A stretch of DNA of 64,000 bases from Paenibacillus rhizosphaerae (GCF_014192015.1 NZ_JACHXJ010000003.1:310001-374000), one strand, 5' to 3'; shown: positions 8,269-17,436, numbered from the stretch's first letter. The notes: generated by a model from the sequence alone, not told the origin. Numbers and translations are program-made.

Positions 8269-8898
8269 TCAGTTAAAACCGTCGTATGTCACGAACTCCG
8301 CCACCGGCTTCCGGTACCCGCGCGGTCTCTGTCTGCCCGTGTCCTCTTTGCCGATCGTAATCAGCATGGCCGGCACATACCGGTCAGGAATGTTCAGCAC
8401 CTTCCGCAGCGCTTCCGGATCAAATCCGATCATCGGGCAGGTGTCCCAGCCCCGGTCCTTGGCGATCAGCATGAACAGCATCGCGGACAAGCTGGCGTTC
8501 CGGATGGCCTCATCCCGTTTGAACGTGTCCCCTCTGCTCTCATACATGTCTGTTACGCTGCTGACTGTCTCCTCAAATTCGCGCTGGTCGATGACGCCCA
8601 GGCTGAGCAGTCCTTCGTTGATTGGTCCCACATTGTGGTAAGCCTCAAGATCGCCCAATACGGCGATGACGGCCGAGCTCGTTAACACCTTGTACTGCTT
8701 GAATGCGGCTTCATGCACCTGCTCCTTCTTCGTTGGATCGATGACGGGAACGTAGTGAGCGTGCTGCAGGTTGAAGGCAGAGGGCGCGAATTTGACGAGG
8801 TTGAACATGTCGTCCAGCTCCTGCGGGCTGATGGTTACGCTCGGGTCGAATTTATTGGCGGATCTTCTTGCTTTGACAAGGTCTGTAAAGGACGTCAT
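8269..8898 (-). CDS. Nitroreductase family oxidoreductase (MhqN/YodC-like)
   Basis: 209 residues, FMN-dependent NAD(P)H nitro/quinone reductase fold. Typical features are the FMN-binding N-terminus KARRSANKFDP, FAPSAFNLQHAHYVPV, the central insertion, and the C-terminal block AKDRGWDTCPMIGFDPEAL, then PRGYRKPVAEFVTYD. The overall sequence resembles B. subtilis MhqN and YodC, quinone-inducible reductases. It is a single gene. The upstream AT-rich region has ACTTAC and GTTAGT arms (about 8954-8974) that could be a DUF24/HxlR-type operator, but this is weak. Confidence 0.85.
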   Translation of the reverse strand: MTSFTDLVKARRSANKFDPSVTISPQELDDMFNLVKFAPSAFNLQHAHYVPVIDPTKKEQVHEAAFKQYKVLTSSAVIAVLGDLEAYHNVGPINEGLLSLGVIDQREFEETVSSVTDMYESRGDTFKRDEAIRNASLSAMLFMLIAKDRGWDTCPMIGFDPEALRKVLNIPDRYVPAMLITIGKEDTGRQRPRGYRKPVAEFVTYDGFN

Positions 8899-9009
8899 GC
8901 TTTTCGCCTCCGTATGTATAAACTTCCAACTAGCTATGAAGTTATCCTATCATACTAACTGTAAAAAAGTAAGTTGCAATTTCAAAAATGTTTTTTACGC
9001 TCTGGCATA

Positions 9010-9609
9010 TTACCCGCTCCAATCCGTGAAACGATAGGCATCGTCCCACAGATGGCTGAACACCTGCTCAAACTTAGCTGCAACGGCCGCGTCCTTGATG
9101 ATCAGCGCGACGTCGTCATTTTCCCGGGCGGAGGACTCCAAATAATTCATCGATCCGGCCTCTACCCGGCTATGATCCGCAATCAGCATTTTCAGATGCA
9201 TCTTCCCTTGATGCGCATTCACCTTGACCGGAACGCCGGCTTCCCGGATCCGCTTCAGCGCTTTTTTCTGCTTCCCTTTCTCTTCGGCATGCCCCCGGTC
9301 CGTAATGAGCCGTACCTGAACCCCGCGGTCCGCCGCATCAATGATCGCTGTCACGACCGGCTCGTAGCTGATGCTGTATACCGCAATATCCAGCGAGGAT
9401 TTCGCCTCCTCGATGAGCTGTACGATCGCTTCCTCCGGATGTTCGCCTTCGCTCGTGAACAGCGCTTGAACGTCGGCTGAGGAGCCTTCCGTTACTGCAC
9501 CCTTATTAGCAGGGTCTCCTTGCCCGGGTTGTTCTTCTGAGGCAGCAGAGCAGCCGGTAACGGCAGCACACAGCAGAATGGCGGATACGGAGCTGTTGAT
9601 GACTCTCAT
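9010..9609 (-). CDS. Phospholipase-D-like lipoprotein, single HKD motif
   Basis: 199 residues. It begins with a lipoprotein signal peptide (hydrophobic stretch ending VTGC, lipobox cysteine near residue 20), so the protein should be anchored outside the membrane. The mature part shows the PLD half-domain: SSLDIAVYSISYEP, VQLITDRG-like strand, then HLKMLIAD (H-x-K-x4-D) and EAGSMNY. One HKD motif and short length match the Nuc endonuclease group, which works as a dimer. It may be a secreted nuclease or phospholipase. Start ATG at 9609 is preceded by GGAGGTCATCC. Confidence 0.8.
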   Translation of the reverse strand: MRVINSSVSAILLCAAVTGCSAASEEQPGQGDPANKGAVTEGSSADVQALFTSEGEHPEEAIVQLIEEAKSSLDIAVYSISYEPVVTAIIDAADRGVQVRLITDRGHAEEKGKQKKALKRIREAGVPVKVNAHQGKMHLKMLIADHSRVEAGSMNYLESSARENDDVALIIKDAAVAAKFEQVFSHLWDDAYRFTDWSG

Positions 9610-9664
9610 CGGATGACCTCCTTCAAATCATGGATATTTCAGCGTACAGGTAGAATACCACTCC

Positions 9665-9853
9665 TTTCCATCGAATCAAAAATTCGCTGAACAAGCGCGG
9701 CATGCAGCTCACTTCATCACGGCCAGGACATCGAAGGCATCAGCATCATCGCACGCCAACGCCTACAGCTACAGCGCAGCCGAGAACGGCGCTCCCAAGC
9801 TGCTGATCAGCGATCTGTATTGGGATTCCAGCGGCTGGCCGTATGACAATTGA
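9665..9853 (+). pseudogene. Remnant of a GH43-like arabinanase C-terminus
   Basis: In this frame the region ends ENGAPKLLISDLYWDSSGWP, then YDN and a stop. That closely resembles the C-terminal end of family 43 arabinan endo-hydrolases, where a final strand xLxWDxxGWP is typical. The frame is open for about 60 codons but lacks a start codon, ribosome site or the catalytic upstream part, so it is a decayed fragment. The rest of the gap to 10073 is AT-rich and holds nothing recognisable. Confidence 0.5.
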
Positions 9854-10073
9854 TGCTTTTGTAACTGTATTTCCCGTTTCGGAACAGCCGATCAAACCTG
9901 ACATCGGTTGGAAAGTTCGTAAATGGATTCAATTCAAATCATTTATCACATTAATTTATCATCAAAAATCGACAAAACCCGAACGATGGCCTTGCAAAAA
10001 ACTCGTTTTTTATATAATATAGACCTATCTGAACTCCTCATCACCAAAATAATCAACCGTTTGTAGGTGACCA

Positions 10074-10421
10074 ATGGTTCATTTAGATTCCAACGAATTC
10101 AAGCAGAAGCTGAGTCAGGTATATAATGAAGTTTCCAAGGAGCTGTTTGGCTTTGGCACTTCTTTATTGAAGACAAGCATCCAGCCCGATGCGATTACCT
10201 TGTATGCCAGACACCGCCGGTCTCCCCGCTCCACTGTGCTTGAGGGCGAGGTTCCCGCTTTGAAATACGAGGTCGATTTTTACATGTCGATGATTTACAA
10301 GAAGAAGCTGAAATCTCGGCTGGAAGAGGAACTGGGACTGAACATCGAGGTTCTCCTTCGGGATTATGATCCCGCCACGCAGTGGGCAGTCACGAACATC
10401 ATATTGTCACAACCTGAATGA
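10074..10421 (+). CDS. DUF2294 / MpsC-like protein
   Basis: 115 residues, cytosolic, no membrane segment. The pattern matches DUF2294: a KQKLSQVYNEVSKELFGFG N-terminal helix, a central YARHRRSP segment, and a C-terminal EELGLNIEVLLRDYDPATQW. In staphylococci the name MpsC was given to a family member linked to a sodium/membrane-potential system; many Bacillales carry orphan copies of unknown role. No MpsAB partner is nearby. A strong terminator follows. Confidence 0.75.
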   Translation: MVHLDSNEFKQKLSQVYNEVSKELFGFGTSLLKTSIQPDAITLYARHRRSPRSTVLEGEVPALKYEVDFYMSMIYKKKLKSRLEEELGLNIEVLLRDYDPATQWAVTNIILSQPE

Positions 10422-10758
10422 TACGGCCCTTTTCTTTTGATTTATCTTAAGGACTGGCCGAACCGTAACAAGAACGGATGCCGCTATTCTTTGTTTACAT
10501 TGAAAAGCGCTCTAGTTAGAGATTTCTTCTATCTAGGGTGCTTTTCTTTTTTAGTTTATAGATTTTGTTTATAGAATTTGTTTGATTTTTCTTGTGACAT
10601 GCCAAATGTCTATTCAAAAAAGGGGGATACAACAACCGTCCGAAAGGGAAAAACATTCATATACAGCACAGAAAAAATTTCCCGGCGGCGGAAGCCCGGC
10701 ATACGGCCTGCAGCAGAAAAACAAATAAAAAATAAACCATTACAGGAGTGAATCGATT
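10422..10758. other. Intergenic region with terminator and upstream region of the transport operon
   Basis: Contains the terminator at 10499-10551 and an AT-rich stretch leading to the GTG start at 10759. I found no purine riboswitch-like core despite the purine genes downstream. Confidence 0.5.
10499..10551 (+). terminator. Intrinsic terminator of the DUF2294 gene
   Basis: GAAAAGCGCTCTAG pairs with CTAGGGTGCTTTTC (two G-U pairs), followed by TTTTTT. Confidence 0.85.
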
Positions 10759-11829
10759 GTGAAGAAACCATGGATTAAGGGACTCATGACTTGTACGCTG
10801 GCAGCGCTGGTACTTGCGGGATGCGGAAACGGAGGCAGCGAAGACAGCAGCGCCGGCGGCTCGTCCGGCGGCCAGAAGAAGCTGGTTGTCTCGACCTGGG
10901 GATTTGCCGAGGATTTCTACAGTAAAGAAGTCTATGCCCCATTCGAAAAAGAGCACAATGTGAAAATCGTCCTGGAGACCGGCAACAACGCCGACCGCCT
11001 GAGCAAAATTTTGCAGGGCAGCTCCGACGTCGATGTCGTCTATCTGTCGGATTATTACGCACAGCAGGGCATTGAAGCGGGAGCCTTCGAAAAGATCGAC
11101 CGCAGCCGCCTAAGCAACCTTGACGCGCTCTATGATATCGCCAAAGCGCCGAACGGTGAAGATTACGGTCCGGCCTACACGATCGGCCAGCTGGGCATCG
11201 CTTACGACCAGAAAGCAGCCGGAACGACGGTAAGCTCCTGGGCCGACTTGTGGAAGCCGGAACTGAAAGGGAAAGTGACGATGCCGAGCATTACGTCCAC
11301 CAGCGGTCCGATGATGGTCGACGCCGCTTCCAAGGTGGCCGGAAGCACGGAATTCAATGAAGACAAGGCGTTTGCCAAACTGGCCGAGCTCAATCCGAGC
11401 GTCGTGAAATACTACAGCCAGACGTCCGAGTTCATCAACATGTTCACGCAGGGCGAAGCCGCTGCCGGACCGATCATGCAAATGTATCTCGGCGACCTGA
11501 AGAAGGCCGACCCGAACGTTGAATTCGTAACGCCGTCGGAAGGCGCGTACGCCATCATCAATACGCTGAACGTCGTCAAAGGAAGCAAAAACAAGGAACT
11601 GGCCGAAGACTTCATCAACTGGCAGCTTAGCCAAGAAGTTCAGGAAAAAGCGGCTAAAGCCAAAGTCGACTCCCCTGCCAACCGTAATGTAAGCCTCAGC
11701 GCTGAGGAAGCCGCTGCTGTAACGTACGGCTCCAGCGTCGTTGAGAAGCTGCAAAAGCTGGACATGGCGTTCGTCAACAAGAACCTGAAGAGCTGGACGG
11801 ACCGTTTCAACCGTGAAGTGACTAAGTAA
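10759..11829 (+). CDS. ABC transporter substrate-binding lipoprotein, PotD-like
   Basis: 356 residues. Lipoprotein signal with lipobox LVLAGCG (Cys near residue 21), then a periplasmic-binding fold starting LVVSTWGFAEDFYSKEVYAPFEKEHNV, typical of the spermidine/putrescine-type family (SBP_bac_8/PotD). GTG start, with CAGGAGTG eight bases upstream. First gene of an operon running to 17344, separated from the next gene by a terminator hairpin, as is common where the binding protein must be made in excess. Downstream genes point to a nucleoside or purine ligand rather than polyamines; this is inference. Confidence 0.85.
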   Translation: MKKPWIKGLMTCTLAALVLAGCGNGGSEDSSAGGSSGGQKKLVVSTWGFAEDFYSKEVYAPFEKEHNVKIVLETGNNADRLSKILQGSSDVDVVYLSDYYAQQGIEAGAFEKIDRSRLSNLDALYDIAKAPNGEDYGPAYTIGQLGIAYDQKAAGTTVSSWADLWKPELKGKVTMPSITSTSGPMMVDAASKVAGSTEFNEDKAFAKLAELNPSVVKYYSQTSEFINMFTQGEAAAGPIMQMYLGDLKKADPNVEFVTPSEGAYAIINTLNVVKGSKNKELAEDFINWQLSQEVQEKAAKAKVDSPANRNVSLSAEEAAAVTYGSSVVEKLQKLDMAFVNKNLKSWTDRFNREVTK

Positions 11830-11879
11830 CGCCAAGCCCTTTTTTCTAAAATATAAGCAGCCTTACGGGGTTATGATTC

Positions 11880-11906
11880 AGCAGGGGCTGCCCGCCCCTG
11901 CTTTTT
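11880..11906 (+). terminator. Intra-operon terminator after the binding-protein gene
   Basis: AGCAGGGGC (11880-11888) and GCCCCTGCT (11894-11902), perfect nine-base stem, five-base loop, then TTTTT. Probably partial, reducing expression of the distal genes. Confidence 0.85.
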
Positions 11907-11963
11907 ATTCACCGCTGCCTGGATACAAGGCGGCCCATCCTTCATTTTGAAAGGGGAATCCAT

Positions 11964-12908
11964 GTGAAGAAAGCCATCCTGGATGTCGATACCGGCATTG
12001 ATGACGCACTCGGGATTATGCTGGCCGTCCGCAGCGGCGAGCTGGACGTGCTCGGGATCTCGACGGTCAACGGCAACGTGTCGTTGGAAACTGCCACCCG
12101 GAATACATGCAAAATATTGGACTTTATCAAGGCGCCGGCGTCCATCTCGGTCTATCCCGGGGCATCCCGGCCGCTCCTGCGGGACCGTCTGTTTGAGCAC
12201 CGCGTGCACGGTGAAGACGGATTAGGCGGCGCCCTCCGGGACATGCAGCCAACCGACCGGACCGATCCAAATACGTTCGGGCCCGATTTCATCGTGGAGC
12301 AGGCCAAGCGCTATCCCGGAGAAATCACGCTGATCGCCACCGGGCCGCTGACGAATGTCGCTCTGGCTCTCGCCAAGCATCCAGGCCTTGTCCACGATAT
12401 CAAGGAACTGGTCGTCATGGGCGGTGCGGTCCGTACGCACGGTAACATTACGCCGACAGCGGAATATAACATCCATGTCGATCCCGAAGCGGCGCGCCTG
12501 GTCTTCCAGGCCGGGTTCCCGTCCCTGACGCTGGTCGGACTCGACGTGACGCGCAATGCGCTGCTGACCAGCGCGCATATCGATGCGCTCGGTAAATCAG
12601 AGATCGCCGATTACGTGCGCCAGAGCACGTCGGATTACATGGAACGCTATTATGAGCGCAACGGGGTCCGGGCCTGCGCGATGCACGACCCTTTGGCGGT
12701 CGGCGCTGCCATTTGGCCCGAGCTCGTCCAAACGCAGCGTCTCTACGTCGATGTGGAGACCCGGAGCGAGCTGTGCGACGGGCAGACGGTGTGCGATTTT
12801 CAAAACCGACTGCAGCGCCAGCCGAACCTGGACGTATGCCTTGATGCCGATTCGGAAGCATTTTTGAACCGCTTTATCGCCGTGCTGCGCGGTGGATCCT
12901 ACCAATAA
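11964..12908 (+). CDS. Inosine/uridine-preferring nucleoside hydrolase family
   Basis: 314 residues. The N-terminal calcium/ribose-binding signature is present as KAILDVDTGIDDALGIML, followed by VLGISTVNGNVS, ELVVMGGAVR, NIHVDPEAA and MHDPLAVG, all hallmarks of the IU-nucleoside hydrolase fold. Such enzymes release a free base and ribose from nucleosides. GTG start after AAAGGGG. Placement between a binding protein and two permeases, with adenine deaminase at the end of the operon, suggests that imported nucleosides are split here. Confidence 0.85.
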   Translation: MKKAILDVDTGIDDALGIMLAVRSGELDVLGISTVNGNVSLETATRNTCKILDFIKAPASISVYPGASRPLLRDRLFEHRVHGEDGLGGALRDMQPTDRTDPNTFGPDFIVEQAKRYPGEITLIATGPLTNVALALAKHPGLVHDIKELVVMGGAVRTHGNITPTAEYNIHVDPEAARLVFQAGFPSLTLVGLDVTRNALLTSAHIDALGKSEIADYVRQSTSDYMERYYERNGVRACAMHDPLAVGAAIWPELVQTQRLYVDVETRSELCDGQTVCDFQNRLQRQPNLDVCLDADSEAFLNRFIAVLRGGSYQ

Positions 12909-12923
12909 CAGGAGATTACATTC

Positions 12924-13745
12924 ATGAAAAAGCGATACTTGTACCTGCTGCTCGCACCCGGGCTGCTGTTTCTGGCCTTGTTCATGATCGTTCCGCTGAT
13001 CCTCACGGTCGGCTCGACGCTGTTCAAGGACGGGAGCTTCACGTTCGGCATCTACTGGCAATTTTTCAAGGACTCGTATTTCCTTGATATTTTGGGGACG
13101 ACCCTGCTCGTCAGCGTCGCGACCACCCTGCTGTGCATCCTGATCGGGTTCCCGGTCGCCTACTATTTGTCCATGATGCCTCCGCGCAAAAAGGGCATTT
13201 TGCTGGCGCTGGCGATTTTCCCGCTGCTCACGAGCTCGGTCGTCCGCTCCTTCAGCTGGATGATCATTCTCGGCAAAAACGGTCTGGTCAACAACATCCT
13301 GATCAAGCTGGGCATCATTCACGATCCGCTCAGCATTCTTTATACGCCGACGGCGATGATTATCGGTCTGGTCCATCTGTTCCTTCCCTTGATTCTGATT
13401 ACGCTGGTCGGGGTGCTGGAGTCCATCGACCACGATCTGGTCCGGGCGGCGCAGAGCCTGGGGGCGTCCAAGCTGACGGCTTTCCGTAAAATCGTCATCC
13501 CGCTCAGTATACCGGGGCTGATCGTCGGCAGCATTCTCGTGTTTGTGGGCAGCCTGACCGCTTACACCACGCCTGCCCTGCTGGGCGGAAAAAAGCGCGT
13601 TGTCGCGACGTTCCTGTACCAGAACGCCATTACGCTTAACGATTGGCAGGCGGCTTCGGCCATTGCCACCATCATGATGATCATTACGTTCATCGTCATC
13701 GGGCTGATGAATAAAGCAGCGGCCAAATTCAATCCGAAGGGGTAG
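12924..13745 (+). CDS. ABC transporter permease, PotB-like
   Basis: 273 residues with six predicted membrane segments, beginning LYLLLAPGLLFLALFMIVPL. The EAA loop contacting the ATPase is LVRAAQSLGASKLTAFRKIVIPLS (about residues 170-193). Spermidine/putrescine-type permease. Start after AGGAGATTACATTC; four bases separate it from the next permease. Confidence 0.9.
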   Translation: MKKRYLYLLLAPGLLFLALFMIVPLILTVGSTLFKDGSFTFGIYWQFFKDSYFLDILGTTLLVSVATTLLCILIGFPVAYYLSMMPPRKKGILLALAIFPLLTSSVVRSFSWMIILGKNGLVNNILIKLGIIHDPLSILYTPTAMIIGLVHLFLPLILITLVGVLESIDHDLVRAAQSLGASKLTAFRKIVIPLSIPGLIVGSILVFVGSLTAYTTPALLGGKKRVVATFLYQNAITLNDWQAASAIATIMMIITFIVIGLMNKAAAKFNPKG

Positions 13746-13749
13746 AACT

Positions 13750-14538
13750 ATGAAGACCAAAAATCCGGGGCTCGCCCTCTTTTCCTTTATCGTTTACTTG
13801 TTCCTGCTCGGGCCGCTCCTGATCATCGCGGTGACGTCCTTTGAGCCGGGACAGGTGCTGAAATTTCCGCCGACCGGTTTTTCGCTGAAATGGTACCAGA
13901 ATATTTTTGACGTGGAGATGTTCATGTCGACCTTCAAAACGTCGATTTTCGTCTCGCTGCTCGGCAACGTGATTGCGATTCTGCTTGGTGTTCCGGCCGC
14001 TTACGCCTTGAACCGGGTGACGTTCCGGGGCAAAGACACGCTGAACGCGGTGTTCCTGTCCCCCCTGCTCATTCCGGGGATCGTGCTGGGCTTTACACTG
14101 CTCAAGTACGTCGTCATCACGTTCCACTTTCCCATTTATACGTCGCTGCTGATCGGTCATACGATCATTATGCTGCCGTTTATTATCCGGGTCATCGGCT
14201 CCAGCCTCGCCAACTTTGATTTCGCAGTCGAGGAAGCGGCACTGAGCCTCGGATCCAGCCGGCTCGGAACTTTTTTCAAAGTCGTCCTGCCGAACATTAA
14301 ATCCGGCATCATCGCTTCGGTGCTGCTCGCTTTTCTCGAATCGTTCAATAACGTGGACATCTCGCTGTTCATGACCGGTCCGGGGGTCAGCACGCTGCCG
14401 ATCCAAATGCTGACCTACGTCGAAAACTATTTTGACCCGACCATCGCAGCCATCTCGGTCCTTCTCATGCTGATCACGGCCGTGTTCATGTTCGTCATCG
14501 AAAGGCTGCTCGGACTAACCTATTTCACCAAACAATAA
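13750..14538 (+). CDS. ABC transporter permease, PotC-like
   Basis: 262 residues and six predicted membrane segments. EAA loop: VEEAALSLGSSRLGTFFKVVLPNIK (about 157-181). Forms the channel with the preceding permease. Same operon, tightly spaced. Confidence 0.9.
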   Translation: MKTKNPGLALFSFIVYLFLLGPLLIIAVTSFEPGQVLKFPPTGFSLKWYQNIFDVEMFMSTFKTSIFVSLLGNVIAILLGVPAAYALNRVTFRGKDTLNAVFLSPLLIPGIVLGFTLLKYVVITFHFPIYTSLLIGHTIIMLPFIIRVIGSSLANFDFAVEEAALSLGSSRLGTFFKVVLPNIKSGIIASVLLAFLESFNNVDISLFMTGPGVSTLPIQMLTYVENYFDPTIAAISVLLMLITAVFMFVIERLLGLTYFTKQ

Positions 14539-14554
14539 CGAAAGGCGTGAGACG

Positions 14555-15610
14555 ATGGCTTTACTACAACTTGAAAATGTGTCGGTTGCCTATGACCAGC
14601 AATATATTTTGAAAGACTTCAACCTTTCCATTGAGAAAGGACACCTGATTTCCCTGCTGGGGCCCAGCGGCTGCGGCAAAACGACCACCCTCCGGCTCAT
14701 CGCCGGCTTCCTGGAAGCGACGGACGGAGCCTTCAAATTCAGCGGCAAGGATTATACCCGCGTGCCGATCAACAAGCGGAATTTCGGCTTCGTGTTCCAG
14801 AGCTACGCTTTGTTCCCGCACCTGTCCGTGTTTGACAACGTCGCCTTCGGACTGCGCCAGCGCAAAGTCAAGGAGGACGAGATCAAGAAGCGGGTTATGA
14901 ACATGCTGGAGATCGTCAACCTCGGCGGATTTGAAAAAAGATTCCCGCAGGCGCTCTCCGGCGGCCAGAAGCAGCGCGTCGCCATCGCACGGGCCCTCGT
15001 CATCGAGCCGGATCTGCTCCTGTTTGACGAGCCGCTCTCCAATCTCGACGCCAACCTCAGGGTCAACATGCGTGTGGAAATCCGCCGCATTCAGCAGGAA
15101 CTCGGCATCACGACCGTGTACGTATCGCACGACCAGGAAGAATGCTTCTCCATTTCGGACCGGGTGGCCGTCATGAACAAAGGGATCATCGAGCAGCTGG
15201 ATCAGCCGTCGGTCATTTTTCAGTATCCGAAATCCGAATTTGTCGCCCGCTTCATCGGCTTCAACAACTTCATTCATTTTGATGAGCGGGACAGCGAAGG
15301 CTCCTTCTTCACCCTGCGCAAGGGGGACTACCACTTCCATGCCGCCAAGGCCGAAGGCATGCCCGTCACCATGAAGGGCGCCATCCGTCCCGACGATCTC
15401 ATTGCCGGCACACTGCAGGAGATCCATCCCGGCGACAACGTCCTGACCGGCAAGGTCAAAATCAGCACGTATCTTGGACGCAGCTACCAATACGTCGTCG
15501 ATACGCCGCTGGGCGAATTTACGGTCAACCAGGAAATGCAGCAGCCCTATGCGAACGGGCAGGAAATCCGTCTGTTGTTTCCATCGGATAAGCTCGTTCT
15601 TGTCGAATAA
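14555..15610 (+). CDS. ABC transporter ATP-binding protein, PotA-like
   Basis: 351 residues. Walker A GPSGCGKTT (about residue 37), Q-loop FVFQSYALFPHL, signature LSGGQKQRVAIARAL, Walker B LLLFDEPLSNLD, switch His in YVSHDQEE. The C-terminal third is a TOBE-type regulatory domain (KGAIRPDDL, LTGKVKISTYLGRSYQY). Energises the two permeases upstream. Confidence 0.92.
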   Translation: MALLQLENVSVAYDQQYILKDFNLSIEKGHLISLLGPSGCGKTTTLRLIAGFLEATDGAFKFSGKDYTRVPINKRNFGFVFQSYALFPHLSVFDNVAFGLRQRKVKEDEIKKRVMNMLEIVNLGGFEKRFPQALSGGQKQRVAIARALVIEPDLLLFDEPLSNLDANLRVNMRVEIRRIQQELGITTVYVSHDQEECFSISDRVAVMNKGIIEQLDQPSVIFQYPKSEFVARFIGFNNFIHFDERDSEGSFFTLRKGDYHFHAAKAEGMPVTMKGAIRPDDLIAGTLQEIHPGDNVLTGKVKISTYLGRSYQYVVDTPLGEFTVNQEMQQPYANGQEIRLLFPSDKLVLVE

Positions 15611-15628
15611 CCATAGGGGGAACAACGT

Positions 15629-17344
15629 ATGCATGCAGATTTGCTTTTTCTTCAAGCCAAGGTGTACAACAGTTACTTTAAGCAGTGGTCTATAAACAAC
15701 GTCGCCGTCAAGGACGGCAAGTTTTTCTATATCGGCCTGAGGGGCGAAGATACGTTCCAGGCCAAGCAGGTCATTAACGCGGAGGGACTCTACATGGTCC
15801 CCGGCTTCATCGATATCCATCTTCACATCGAAAGCACCATGGTGACGCCTGAATCCTTCTCGGCGGGTCTGCTGCGAAACGGCGTCACCACGATCGTGCC
15901 CGAGCCGCATGAAATGGCCAACGTGTTTGGCCTCGACGGCGTTCTCGAGATGATCAAGGCGAGCCGGAACTGTCCGGTGGACATGTTCTACGCCATTCCG
16001 AGTTCGGTCCCGTCCACCTCGATGGAAACGACGGGCGGATCGATCGAAATCGAGGACATGGATGCCCTCCTGTCTACGGGGGATGTCATCTGTCTCGGCG
16101 AAATCATGAACTACGTCGACATCATTACCGATCCGGACTGCAAAACGAACCGCATCCTGGAGCATATCCGCTCGCATTATCCTGAGCTCGTGATCGAAGG
16201 CCACGTGCCGAAGCTGCTGGATCTGGACCTGCAGCGCGTCATTTACGCCGGCGTCAACTCAGACCATACGCATCAGACGCTGCAGGGTCTGGAAGAGCGG
16301 ATTGCCGCCGGCATGTTTATTGAAATTCAGGAGAAATCGATGACGCCGGAGGTGATGGACTACCTGATCCGCCACGACGTATCCGAGCATTTCTGCTTCG
16401 TGACCGACGACGTCATGGCGGATTCGTTCCGTGCCCGCGGCCATCTGAACCAGATCGTCCGCAAGGCCATCGCCATGGGGATGTCTCCGGAGCGGGCGAT
16501 CTACGCCGCAACCTTCTCCCCGTCCCGCCGCATGCGGATGTACGATCGGGGCTCCATCGCCCCGGGCAAAATCGCCGACTTCCAGCTGATCTCGGATTTG
16601 TCCGAGCTGAAGCTGGAATCGGTGTACAAGAACGGTGCGGAAGTGTACTCCGCTGCCAAGGCCTTTGAGCCGCAGTCGAGCGGCTACCGGTTCCCGGAGC
16701 ACTTCTACCACAGCGTCCAGCTGGATGAGCTGAGCGCCGCCGATTTTGAAGCGGCGGCCGTCGTGGAGGACGGCATCTACCGGTGCCGGGTTATGACGAT
16801 CCAGGACGGCTCGACCTTCACCAAGGAGAGCCAGGTGGACGTGCCGGCCGCGGGCGGCCGGCTGTTGTGGGAGCAGAGCGGCTGCGGCATGATCGCCACG
16901 TTCGAACGGTACGGCAAAGGACGCCAAAAAGCGTTCGGCTTCATCGCCGGCGATACGATCCAGCGCGGCGCCGTGGCGACGACCTACTCCCACGACAACC
17001 ACAACCTGCTGGTGATCGGCCACAACGTAGAGGACATGGTCCTCGCCGCCAACACGGTCATCCGCCAGCAGGGCGGCTTCTGTGTCGCCCTGGACGGCGA
17101 GCTCAAAGCCAACATGCACCTTCCGGTCGGCGGTATCCTGACCGAGGATCCGCTCGATCTGGCCGCCGAGTCGGTCCAGCAGGTGCGCGAGGCGATGGAA
17201 GCGCTCGGGTACAAGCACTACAACCCGATCATGTCGATCGCCACGCACTCCCTGCCGGTGAGCCCATACCTCAAAATCACCGATCATGGGCTGATCGACG
17301 TCAATGCCGGCAAGGTCGTGCCGCTGATTATTGAGCAGGTGTAA
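15629..17344 (+). CDS. ade: Adenine deaminase family protein
   Basis: 571 residues, amidohydrolase with the adenine-deaminase C-terminal domain. Visible motifs: GFIDIHLHIESTMVTPESF (metal site), VPEPHEMANVFG, VICLGEIMNYVDII, EGHVPKL, FVTDDVMADSF and, in the C-terminal domain, ATTYSHDNHNLLVIG. Function by family: adenine to hypoxanthine plus ammonia. Where classical enzymes have SDHE, this copy has SDHT, a feature I associate with the YerA-like branch whose activity is less certain. Last gene of the nucleoside transport operon, followed by a terminator. Confidence 0.8.
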   Translation: MHADLLFLQAKVYNSYFKQWSINNVAVKDGKFFYIGLRGEDTFQAKQVINAEGLYMVPGFIDIHLHIESTMVTPESFSAGLLRNGVTTIVPEPHEMANVFGLDGVLEMIKASRNCPVDMFYAIPSSVPSTSMETTGGSIEIEDMDALLSTGDVICLGEIMNYVDIITDPDCKTNRILEHIRSHYPELVIEGHVPKLLDLDLQRVIYAGVNSDHTHQTLQGLEERIAAGMFIEIQEKSMTPEVMDYLIRHDVSEHFCFVTDDVMADSFRARGHLNQIVRKAIAMGMSPERAIYAATFSPSRRMRMYDRGSIAPGKIADFQLISDLSELKLESVYKNGAEVYSAAKAFEPQSSGYRFPEHFYHSVQLDELSAADFEAAAVVEDGIYRCRVMTIQDGSTFTKESQVDVPAAGGRLLWEQSGCGMIATFERYGKGRQKAFGFIAGDTIQRGAVATTYSHDNHNLLVIGHNVEDMVLAANTVIRQQGGFCVALDGELKANMHLPVGGILTEDPLDLAAESVQQVREAMEALGYKHYNPIMSIATHSLPVSPYLKITDHGLIDVNAGKVVPLIIEQV

Positions 17345-17436
17345 CAAACCGGTTAGAGTAGAACATTTACCGGGTAGGCTTGGCATTGCCTCTGGGTTAT
17401 GACATTTGCCGATTAGGTATGACCTCACTGTTTATA

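Noticed and set aside
10618..10632. GATACA occurrence outside the 41-42 kb region (also at 19446, 19503 and 48880)
   Set aside because: These lack the TGTATC right arm, so they are not counted as operator sites.
10422..10758. Possible purine riboswitch before the purine transport operon
   Set aside because: Looked for the conserved purine aptamer core and stems; not found.
14564..16204. 546-codon open frame on the minus strand opposite the transporter ATPase and deaminase genes
   Set aside because: Pure antisense shadow of two certain genes; no ribosome site and no sensible domain.
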